This document shows, in pieces, positions 53,414 through 64,000 of a stretch of 64,000 nucleotides of DNA. Position numbers and translations under genes: made by a program. Below the pieces are notes generated by a model that saw only the letters and a program-made list of their open reading frames with translations, did not search any database and had not been told where the DNA came from. Numbering within the stretch: position 1 is the first letter of the stretch; each line of letters begins with the position of its first letter. Source of the DNA: Pisaster brevispinus (Eukaryota; Echinodermata; Asteroidea; Forcipulatida; Asteriidae); assembly GCA_023634235.1 (NCBI GenBank), contig JAMKCF010000020.1, positions 10,478,001 to 10,542,000 on the forward strand, given 5' to 3'.

Positions 53414-56400
53414 TGAGGCCAGTGGGCAACAAAGCCAGTTTTGTATTTCCATGTACATTAACACTAGATTCGAAAAAACCCTTTTACTTGTCGTTTAGAG
53501 AGAAAAAAAAACCCTGCGGGAACCAGTCACAAACAGTGTCCACCACTTGCCATTTTGGCTGGTCACCTGTTTTTACAGCTGCACCAACTCTTTTGTAAAC
53601 TTTTGGCATTTTCGAAAACACGACCTCGACCCGTCCCAGGTTTATATTGCACCTAGTCATGTTGAACCAATACGTTTCAGCATGGGTTTTGTATGTAAAT
53701 TAGAACGGCACCTAACCCATTTTCCTAGACCCAGCTTTCGTAAACGCTCCACGAGGTCACTGTACTTTTTAAATTGAAGTTGAAGCCACACAAGGTTGCA
53801 TAATGGGATGGAAACGGGCCAGAAGTGTCAGAAACGATTGCAGAGATTTTTTAGTAAATTATTCATGGAATTCACTGAGTGATGTAGAGGGAAAATGTGT
53901 CAAGTTGTCGAGACCGTTTTGTCTGAAATGACCTACGGGATAATTCACTTTATAGGTTAAGAAACAACTTCAGATTTCTGTTCTGCCTTTTTCAGGCACG
54001 GTGTTCTTCCTACTTTAATCTGATTTCCTATTTTGGGGCCCTTGGAAAAAACAGAAAAACTGAAAAGTCTATTGAAGCCTACTCCATGTGCCCATGTACG
54101 TCAGCCCTTGTACTCGATAAAAATGTTCATACTTTTTTCCAAAGACCGAAATAATTTTTTATGTCATGCCTATTTTTTATGCAACAAGTAATTTTAGTTT
54201 GAAAGACATGGTAGTAAAGATTGGAGCGTTATAAACCCAAAGACTAACAATTCAAGTTGTATACTCTGTTTTACTGAAGACAAACCGAGAATGTTGATCA
54301 GAATGTCGAGTTGTTACACCACCGATTTTATCCATTTAATAGAGATATCTTTATCTAGAGATATATACAGATCTTATGATATTAATAAAGATTTTGTTTA
54401 TGAATATGGAACAATCTTCTGATCCATATCATCGTGACCTTTGACCCATCACACACCCGGATCTTGGTCCCATGGGGCAAGATGTAGGGTTTCTGTAAAT
54501 AAAATTGTTCCTAAATAAAACTAAAAGCCTTAGTTCTCAATGAAACATGGGTTGCATCAAAAGGTTAACTCATTAAAACAAAGCACAAGGAAAAACTGGG
54601 AAAAACAAGATACACAACTCCGGGCGACCGTGAAATAAGTTTTAGAAAAATTACAGGCTATAGCATCCAGTCAAATGTACGTGGAATTAATCTGTCCTAT
54701 CACATGACATTCTTATGAATATGCACGTTTTCATAGATTGTATAACCGGCAATATTTTCAAAATGAGCGTCAACATTTTACCCAGAATCTGCTGTTAAAT
54801 CATAGCAACGGGACTTGTATCTATAAAAATATGCAAATTAAGTTAACACCCAAATGAACCATGATGCCCCTTTTCAGTCAACAATTAGTTGTAATTATAG
54901 AGGAAACGTAAGTACGTGTGTTTTGTAATTACAACATTGACACCCGTAAGGCTTTTTATCACAAACCCACACCTTGACAGTATTATTAGATAATGAAAAC
55001 GAGGCCCAATTATTCTGGCAACTGGAAATGCTATTTGTTTGGTTGTTAGATTTTATAATTGTAATAGGGTAGCTTATATCTTAATTATGAAAAATAAAAA
55101 GAACGCAATAGTGTAAACTACTTCCTTTAAAAGTAACCAACACAACTAAAATTGCTGTTGAAAAGGTTGTTCAACTTATTAACTCCCGGAAACCCTTCAT
55201 TTTGTTCTATATCATGGGGAAACTTTGGAACGCTAGGGGGCAGCAGACATACCAAATAGATTTCAATTGTTCACGTAGTTCTGAGCATGGCCACAATTCC
55301 AAAAGCAATGAAGTCTGCTGCCGCCTCACCATTAACCCTCATTGCCGCAGCATGCACACTTTCGACCACTATCTCTATATATCTCTTTTGAAAAATGTAC
55401 TGGGTGTCGATATTGTGGATAGATGTAGGATGTTAAATGTCCCCCCCCCAAAAAAAAAAAAAAAAAAAAAAAACCAAACAAACAACAACAACAACAAAAA
55501 AAAAAACCCCAAAAACCCAAAAACAAAACAAAGCTAAGAACAACAAAAGTCGTCCGGAAGGAGGAACGGGCACTTTAAGACGTTCACCTTCAAGTTGAAG
55601 ACGTTTCAGCCGAGAGGGTTGGACAACGAGTACAGTAGTAATAGCATGTACACACCGAACCCGAGTCCAATCTAAACCCGATCACTAGAACACTAAATAC
55701 TCGTGCCTCCCTTGACCCGATAACCGACCATGTGTCGTGAATAATAACCAAGCAAGAAACGATTGCCGATCGATTCTCTACGCGTCTTAATTCCAAAATA
55801 CTTCAGGTGCGAACTGTGCCATGGGTGTCGCTTCTATTTGAAAGGGGGGGGGGTAATAATTATCCGCCTGGTGTTGCTGTGTTGGCATTTTACATCTTCA
55901 CGCAAAACCCTCGGCTCCATCCACCGAATGCACTCACTTCAAAATGGCATGGCCCAACTTCTATTTATACAACAGTCTTTGTTAAATGCAAATAAATACC
56001 CATATCTACTTTCAGAGAGCATTCTCGAAAGTGCACCTATAGCAGGTAGAGTTGAAGAATTATTTGAAGATAGAATGGCAACTATTAGAAAAGGACATTG
56101 TTGAGTTTCAAAGGGTGTGCACAGCATTGGTTAGATGGAAAATACAAATGTGCACAGATTTGCATGGTATTAAGACGGTCAAGGTAAAAACTTCCCTTTA
56201 AGAATGTTTTGCCTAAAATGCTATGCAGTTTTGTAAAAACTAGAAAACAAATTCTCGAGGCCCAAACCCGATGTTGGAAAACTGTACAAACATACCTCGG
56301 GACTTTCACTTTTTTCACGTGACTCCGATGACAGATTGAGATTAAAGGGGCACATCGCCTTCAAATATACAAAAATTACTCATTATCCTTTTGAAGAGGT

Positions 56401-58404
56401 GTTCATGCACTAGAACACCTACAGTGTGTTGTAATTAGTGAGTAGTGATTACAAAAGCATAAAACGCCTCTGGAAGTACAACCAGCAGAACATACGGTCC
56501 GCCATTTTATGGAGTCAAAAATTTGGTTCTACAACAGCGAATGTTCTGTCATATAATAACACTAAAACCACACAATTTTTAAGGGACATTATTATGTGAA
56601 TCAGTATGTTGTACTTCCTTCCAATCGTATGGTAATATCCTTCCAATCGTATGGATTTCATATTAACAGACGCTTGTATAGCCCAAAGCGCCCAATCCGA
56701 AGGCAAATTGCCTCTTTAAACTTTCCCAGATTTGTTATTTCATGTGTAATGTTGGGCCACACAAAGTGCAGATTCTATTCTTTGACAATGTTGACAGCGT
56801 GCTTTAAAACAAGGTGGGTCATTGGGAATTAAATTTAAGTATAGGCTTATAGTATTTCATTACTGAATCCTTTTAGTTTTGTGGCAATACATTTGTGGCC
56901 TTGAATTTTGACCTTTGACATTTGAAGTTCAATGAGGTCCTGGCGGCATTCAATTCAAACAAGGGTCCAGAAATTTGAAAGACAAGGTTATATTTGTGCT
57001 TATAAACTTTATGAAATTGGGCGATGTAAATGACATGATAGTTTGGCTGGTAACCCATTTATGCTTAGCAATGTTGTTATGTGCCAAGCAGCTTGATGGA
57101 ATGTGGGCCCGTGCAAGCTAGGGCGGTGTTACGCTGTGTAGAACACACTGATTACCATGCAATCAAGTCCCAATCGTTTTGCCTGAACCCAGAAAGCGCA
57201 TTCGCTGGCTATAGGCTGTATCGCCGATTAGATTTCTTGGCCGTTAAATTAATTTCAGACGAACCTTCGCAATTTGCCAGGTAGAGAGAGAGGAAGAAAG
57301 AAGAAAAAAAATATCCACAACCTTGAGTTGGGAAACAATTATCTGGATTTGCCAGAATTCCGTCTGGGTAAAGGTCTGTGTATCAAGCCTTAATTAGAGG
57401 TTTGGATTGGAATCAATGACGATGCACTGTGTGTTTTAATGGCGTGGTGAAGGAACTATACCTTTTGCCATACGTTTTTGCTACTTTTTTTCTCGTTTTT
57501 GCGTTACATACGAAGTGTGGACCTGAGAACAAAATAGGTCCACACAGTGTAGGTTCTTCAACATACACATACACATGTCCACACAGGTGGTTTTTTTGTT
57601 CAGTGTTGAAGAATATGATTTTTCTCAAGTGCACAGAACAAAGGAACGTCCACAGATGACTTTGTGTATGCAACACATAGCTCAGTGAACTTGCATGTGT
57701 GATGTTTTGGGCGCACAAGAATGTGATACAAATGATTTTAAATGTGATAACACATCTTGGAGGAGTCAATCCATTCACAGGCCGATCCTTCGTTCTTGTA
57801 GGGGCAAGGCAGGTTTTTTCCTTTGTGATGGGCACCCCTGGCAGGCACATTTTTACTGGAAATTTCAAGGGGCACCAAGGGAACGACCAAAGAGGCAATT
57901 GCCCTTGTTGTCTTTATTGTCTACATTCCCGTGTCTTGTATAGTTTTCAATGACCAAAAAAACAGCCTGTAAAAATAACATTGCATCAAATAAGGCGCGT
58001 AAGTTTAACTGAAAACATTAAAAAAAATCGTACAGGTTTTTGTGAACATTTATTTCGAGCTTATTCCGCTGGCGATTATCTAATAAGGACAGGCTTCAAA
58101 TGCGATTTTATTGCAGACTAAACGGTAAATTTATCTGGAGAGTTGGTACATCTTCGAATTCGGCGTAAATTATGTGTATAGCCAGCCCCTCCTATCCGGG
58201 CGTTTCAACCCATTGACGGCGGGACTTTAACAAAAGGGTTCCGGGTTGTTTAACGGAGCAAGGACGTCCTCGTTTCGATTGTGTGTACAAAACCAATGGG
58301 GACGTCGCGAAGTACAAAAATGTCCCTAGATTTGACCTTGCCAACACATGACGTAACAGTTACTAATCCTGGGAGGAGTGTTGTCACTTAAATGAACCGC
58401 TGTT

Positions 58405-58455
58405 ATGGTCTCGACGTTTCGAACAGTTTACTCTGCTCGTCTTCATGAGAATGAA
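58405..58455 (-). mobile_element. Penelope-like signature hairpin (copy 3)
   Basis: The minus strand reads CATGAAGACGAGCAGAGTA and AACTGTTCGAAACGTCGAG, a diverged copy of the hairpins at 26490 and 37253. Next to it (58223-58310) is another repeat also found beside copy 1 (26600-26690). Confidence 0.35.
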
Positions 58456-59402
58456 TAGTTGCTTCCCGGTTAAAGTTACTTCATATTATTCACGCCATGA
58501 AAAGCTTTAAAACATCACAAGTTTTGTATTTGAACGGGTTTTGTTTTCTTCAAATGCTTTAAAATCGAATACACGTTGATGTAATTCGATTCAAGTTATT
58601 TTTTACTTCTTTCTTTTAATGCATATTTTAGAAACTGCATGTATAGTGTGAATGACTGTTTCAAAAATAATTTATGTACCATACGTTGTTAATATTAACC
58701 AAGTTGGCCGTGGTGTCCTTGGAACCTAACTTTTGTCATTCCTTATGGGTTAATAAGTCAGTTTTCTAAATTCTAATTTGTCAAACGTTGATGAGCAAGA
58801 CCAAGGATAGATGGACGTTGCAATAATTAGCTATCTACAAACGATCCTACTGTGTTGAATTTCTATATTGTGTGGCTAGCTCTACACCAATCAGACGGTG
58901 AGTGGTAATTTTACACGAGAACATCTGTGAAAATGGTACGAAATATGCAAAATACCAAATTATCCATACATCATTATAATCCGTTGCTGAATCTACCAGA
59001 CCGTTGCTAACTGTACACACTGAAAAACCGTAAAGGTGCGTAAAAACACCACCAGAGAGTTGTTTGTGAAATGTATTATTGTTGTGATGCTGTCGTGCGG
59101 GACGATGCATCGCCAGGGGACACACGGTGAACAAAAGAGCAGGAACCTAGTGGGGAAAAGTGTTCAAGTTACTGTTTGAGGTTGAGGTCTGCGGGTAGGT
59201 CCTTTTGATTGATTGGTTAAGGTTCATGGCTGTGGTGTTGTATGCTAACACGAAATCAATTGAGTGGTATTCGATACAGAAGTGAAACTCGTTTATTCCA
59301 ATCTCCAGTAGACACGCTTTATACCATGGTGTCACGACATTCTAACCTTAGACAACAACTACAGGTCAATTCCATAAAGCCTGTAGGCCTAAGCTGACGT
59401 TT

Positions 59403-59540
59403 TCTGCTTTAAACACCCTTTGCATTGGTCGCCATCTTTGATATCAAACAATGGAAACGTGCACGTGTGTACGCGCTGCGCACGACTCTCAGCCAATGAT
59501 AGCTCTCCATTGACCTCCGTGAGGGCTGTTTTGGGAGCGG
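59403..59540. repeat. Dispersed repeat shared with 38796-38936
   Basis: A second copy with AACACCCTTTGCATTGGTC, CAATGGAAACGTGC and AGCCAATGATAGCTCTCCAT, in intergenic DNA. Confidence 0.7.
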
Positions 59541-60239
59541 TCCTTAGCAAAATTTCTATTCCACAACAATTGCTTGCCATAGTAGAGCAAAATACTAGCA
59601 GATGTTCCTTGCAAGCTATGAGTGACGCAACAATGCAAAGCTTCTGTGAGCGCACGCGCATTGTCAAATTTTTGAACGTTATTAATGAGATTTAAAACTA
59701 CAGATTTAGGCCGGAAATCCATGTGTCCGTAATGTGTTGTGCCTAATGCGTAGTGCAAAATGTGCAAAAATGAAATAATATTATAAAACCTATCCACAAC
59801 GTAACCCAATCCCTTGTCATGTGGTTTCCTTGAAAACGATTGGCTTACCATGAGGTTCAACGATGCTACATTAATACGTTGTCTGACATCTCCATGTACC
59901 TACAACAATTTAATGCATGATTGGCCGTCGAGTTACATTTGTATGTCCCACAAAGCTACATTACAGTCATTCCGCATGCAATAGGGGCCTACCTGTAATA
60001 ATGTACTAGTCTATGTAAATATAGTCTTACAACAAGAAGTGTAATGTGGACCCAACACCGGGTCAGATTACAATACATTCACATTAACCAAGGATACCAT
60101 ATTGAACGTCTGCATTTTACGTGACAGCGTAAAAAAGCAGCGTGATGGGGTGAAATGTATACCAAGGTCAATGTTAAAGACTGCGTGCTTGATGCACCTC
60201 ATAACCTAGACTTGATTCAGGACGCTTATGTTATTAATA

Positions 60240-60790
60240 TCCCACGATCCACCGCCGATCGCCGCAACAGAAGCGTCTTGGACGTCTTGAAACAAGTCTA
60301 CCGATAACCCGTCATTTCGGGGTTGCCGGTAGAAAAAGTTCAAACTACATCATGAATAAGTCAAAGACAAACAGTCACCCCGGCCATGGCATCACTAATG
60401 GCCGCCGGGGCTACACTAAATGCATCCTCTGCGTAAACATGACGTCACGGTCAAAACAAACTATTGACTCGATTCAATTGACGTCACCACACCATCAATC
60501 TTGCTTGCGCCATTTAGGAGTCTCCGTGTTTTTCTCTGTAGTGCGCATTTTAGACGACGTGCACATGCAGTTAGACGCGCACTCAACCTCGGTCCCAGTG
60601 GTGTACGATCTCACCGCGCCATTCACCCCCTCAATGCCTCGCTCGACCACACAAGAGGTATCGATACGGCGCACTGCCCATGGTAGTGAGGCTGGACGCG
60701 CATCATACCTTTGTATGCATATTGACTCCCGAAATGGCAGATCATGGGCAGACAGTAGCCGCGTGTGAGGTCCAGTACACGGGGCCAATC
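60240..60790. promoter_or_regulatory. CpG-rich patch with two perfect CRE sites
   Basis: CpG is clearly commoner here than in the flanks (CCGCCGATCGCCGC, GACGCGCACTC, GATACGGCGCACTG). The palindrome TGACGTCA occurs at 60440-60447 and 60479-60486. It could be the promoter of the FKBP gene or of a gene outside the window. ORFs on both strands here are likely by-products of composition. Confidence 0.35.
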
Positions 60791-62284
60791 AAAGAAAACG
60801 TAAATATCTTACTCCCTAACTACATGATATTTGAACTGAAAACATGCTGATAATAATATACGCACCATTTTTCTGTTCTGAAGCAATTTGTATGTAGCTC
60901 TGAAATTGGATTGAAACGGGTTTACATTTTGGGGTGGCAAGTTTGCATTTAAGGCCCTACGTGGAACCAAATGCTGGCAGGAGACCAAAAGCAACATGGC
61001 CCCCACAGTCCTGAAAGGTTTTCGAGGATGTACCGTCATTAGTCGATTGTAGAGTGGAAGTGAATTGCACTTGAGCGCAGCTGTGCCTAGCACTCGATAT
61101 ATGCAATTAAAAAGCACAGCCCGGTCACGTCGGACACCACCAAAAATATTTATCAACGGTCGAGGGAAAAAAACCCGACATGGATATCATTTTGTTTACC
61201 AACGGCTGATTCATTATGGGTTATTTATGCATATCTGGGTTGTCTGCTACTTGACAATTAGCTCTCTCCTTCACTTTGACGTCTACAAACCAAAGATGAC
61301 AATACGGAAGCCGGTTGCGGCTGTTGTATGTTTCAGTTCTTTCAAGCATGCTGTACTGTTTTAAAAAAAATGGTACAGTCAACTATTTTGCACTCTACAT
61401 AGTCGCACTGTCCAAATAGATATTATGTTGCCGCTGGAAACCCTGAAAGTTGACGCTCTTTGCGAATTTCCGATTTCAAGCAAAATATTAGTTCAAGGCG
61501 TGAAAATATTTAACAACCACTTTTTTTAAAAGCTTAAAAGGTTTTCCTGTTTCCGGTAGAAATAATCTCTTGAAATTTCAAATACTTAAAAACGAAAATG
61601 GTTAAACGCCACAGGGTATGACCCATCTTTATGTTATTTTCATAAATTTATTGAAATCTCCGTAGTGCAAAATCGCAGTTTAAAGGGTACCTGGCTAAAT
61701 TTGACTGGTAACCTCAGTTTGATCCAATGGAACATGTAATGATGTAGAACGTTTCTTAAGAGTAGCACAACAAGTAGCTGCTTGAACACTGGTGCCTATC
61801 TGGCTGGCTCTCTGCCATTTTAATGAAGTGAGTGTGAAAAACTGTTTTAAAAACCAGTCTCGTTTTTAATCTGATGAATATTTAGAAAAGAAAATGCTTT
61901 TAATAATTACGTATTAAATATTCAAAGAAGTAGAATGAAAAACTACATGCATTGCCCCGTTTTATATATTATGGAGATTCAACTTTGACCTTATTGCATG
62001 TCTTATGTAGCTCTTTGCAGTGATTTAAATTTATACGCATGCGCAAGCGTTGCCAGAATGTCAACTCGACCAATAGAATCCATTGACTCGCACCCGGAAC
62101 CGTAGTGGTCATTTCATGATCTGGCTCACACTTATTGATTTAAAGCCTCTAATTAAAAGTGTAGGGTGATCAATTTAATTACAGGTGATCGATATGCCTT
62201 GGCCGTGACCTCAACGTGGTTGATTGGACTGGCCAAAAATATAGACAGGAAGTTTTTTTTTCCTGCACTCAATTTTTGTACCTT

Positions 62285-62800
62285 GCTAAGGAAACATTTC
62301 CTCGTAGTCGTACTTGAAAAATAGTCTTGCATTTTAATGTTGGCAAGTCGTACTCGCAATAAAGTACCCTCCCCCCCCACCTTCTCCCCCACCAATACTT
62401 GTACCCACATAAACATGCATTGCATCTTACTTGATATCCATATGAACAATTGTGTTGTACTCGTACTTACAAAAAAGTGCTTGATTTCGTGCTCTGGTTT
62501 TTTTTTCTTTCTGTACGCCCTCTCGCTAGTCGTACTCGTACGGTTTATTACTTTGCAATTCTATTTACTATTGACTTGTACTCGTGATAAACAAAATGTG
62601 TTGTACCCGTACAGTAATAGGCATAGTAGAAACGTACTCGTACTTTATATTGAGTAACTGGGTGATGGGTTATAACCCACGTTCAAATATAAACATGAAC
62701 TCGTAATGACAGAGAAACAAGTCTTGCACTCGTAACAAAATGTACTGTGTTCGCACTCACGGAAAGGTACACCCACTCTCGTACTCAACAAAATCATACA
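62285..62800. repeat. GTACTCGTAC-rich degenerate repeat
   Basis: CGTACTCGTAC, GTACTCGTGA, GTACCCGTAC and similar words occur about a dozen times at irregular spacing of 20-80 bp. The related GAGTACAAGTACTT words make up the repeats at 32028 and 40488. Confidence 0.55.
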
Positions 62801-63612
62801 AACTCAGAGACGTGTTCTCGTGGCAATCACTAAACCAAAATTTCGCTTTAAAACATAACTACTGATGACGACCTTGTCAGGGGTCGTTTAAAAACTTTCT
62901 GTGGGTTCAAGGTTGACTGCATGTCAGTCGTCCTTTCATTTCACGGAATACAGTCACGGAGCTGAGGATCGAGCCGGCTCTGTAAAGAGAACGTCCCTGT
63001 GGACACACGGCTTACCCTGACTCGACAAATGCAGTTCAACTTTACGGTGAATTATTGCAACACAGGATGTTGATAACGTCACTCATGTTTACATGCCGAG
63101 GATAGACTTTTTCTTTTTTAACAAAATGCTCCAAACAAATGACAAAAATTAAAACAATATGTACATTATTAACAGTAGATCGTCCAATTTGTTGGCCGAT
63201 TTACCCCAAAACACTTTGATTTAATTGTTTTAAAAAATCTGAGTTTGAGAAAGTTATAAGCGTAAAAGTTTACACCTTTTCGACCGAAACACTAGCGGCG
63301 CAACTAGCAAAACCAATTTAAATTACTATCTATGCCCGATGCAATAATTACGGTAAGGCACTTCTGCTAAGGAAAATAAAGCAGGGAACCAGTCACAAAC
63401 AGAGCACGTCCTATGGTATTTTCGTTGGTGACCTTCCCTTGGTAAGCAAAACACTTGTCGTGCTTAGTGGATTTCTATAAATTGGTAAGTGGACACCGCC
63501 ACTAGACCAGCATGTCGACAACGGCCGCAGTCATCGTTGTATATACTGGTAGATAGATTTTTATATCGACTGAAATGGCTGGAGGGTGTTTAAACTTGTC
63601 CATGTAGTCTGC

Positions 63613-63788
63613 TGCGTCCAATTTCATGGAGCTGCTACAGCACACAAAAGTAGCTAAGCACAACAAAATATTGCTTACCAGAATAAGGTTGCCTAAATAC
63701 CATGTCTCGTGTACTATATGTAACTGGTATCCTGTGTAATTTTTTAAGCAGTATTTTCTGCTTAAAGCAGCTGCATGAACTTGGGCCC
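63613..63788. mobile_element. MITE-like hairpin element, GGGCCCAATTTCAT family
   Basis: A full-length but diverged copy: CCAATTTCATGGAGCTGCT at the left, GCAGCTGCATGAACTTGGGC at the right, and CCATGTCTCGTGTAC in the middle. Partial copies also lie at about 5395-5512, 22490-22680, 28605-28720, 32740-33222 (interrupted), 38152-38300, 51296-51575 and 57000-57113. Confidence 0.7.
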
Positions 63789-64000
63789 CCGGTTTGTTTT
63801 TAATGAATTTCACTCAATTAACATACAAGTATTTTGAGTGCATTCACATGAGTTTCGCTTTAGAAATATACTGGCTTCAATTTAGCATAGTGTAATCGAA
63901 TTACACATGTTATTATACAGTACAATTCAACTAACTTTAGTTGTAAAACCACATGCCCAAATACATCCACGCATGACGTGAGCCCAACCAATAGAGCTAT

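Larger units (their letters stand above)
52789..64000. other. Region without a recognised coding exon
   Basis: Probably upstream or first-intron sequence of the FKBP gene, whose signal-peptide exon should lie on the minus strand here or beyond. It contains hairpin MITEs (53235, 63613), a CpG-rich patch (60240-60790), a CGTACTCGTAC-rich tract (62290-62800) and homopolymer runs (55441-55473). Confidence 0.5.

Noticed and set aside
55202..55537. 111-codon ORF ending in a lysine/asparagine run
   Set aside because: It reads through a poly-A/CAA tract (55441-55530); the upstream part has no recognisable domain.
60352..60768. 138-codon plus-strand ORF and 97-codon minus-strand ORF as genes
   Set aside because: Both lie in the CpG-rich patch, overlap each other, and show no domain, signal peptide or splice context; base composition explains them.

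Overview
This is a window of animal nuclear DNA: small exons split by long AT-rich introns with GT-AG junctions, and many short inverted-repeat elements and tRNA-derived SINEs. The protein families and the style of the repeats suggest an echinoderm, perhaps a sea star or sea cucumber. That placement is an inference; no species can be read from the sequence. Nothing bacterial or viral was recognised.

Three protein genes are firmly supported. (1) Bases 1-20066, plus strand: the 3' half of a Scribble-type polarity scaffold (SCRIB). Nine exons join in phase into about 465 C-terminal residues, followed by a stop and a polyadenylation signal at 20359. (2) Bases 28251-40949, plus strand: a nearly complete organic anion transporter (SLCO/OATP, major facilitator fold). 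Eleven exons join in phase to 711 codons plus stop; only the exon carrying the start codon is missing. (3) Bases 48566-50306, with a likely further exon at 52740-52788, minus strand: a membrane-anchored FKBP-type prolyl isomerase whose signal-peptide exon was not found.

A fourth, tentative gene of unknown family lies at 43333-45111 (plus). Its main exon is open for 167 codons except for one in-frame TGA, and a Tc1/mariner-like inverted-repeat element sits in the middle of the locus.

The rest is introns and intergenic DNA. At least eight families of short inverted-repeat (MITE-like) elements recur, several in both orientations. Other features are a 1.36-kb minisatellite with a strict 14-bp period in an SLCO intron, a duplicated fragment of a SCRIB exon just beyond that gene's 3' end, interstitial telomere-like repeats in two copies of one element, a CpG-rich patch with two perfect CRE sites near 60.4 kb, and hairpins with a hammerhead-like or Penelope-like core near 26.5, 34.7-34.9, 37.3 and 58.4 kb. 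The 53-64 kb region holds no recognised coding exon. The genes show no sign of acting in one pathway: polarity scaffold, transporter and secretory-pathway isomerase are simply neighbours.
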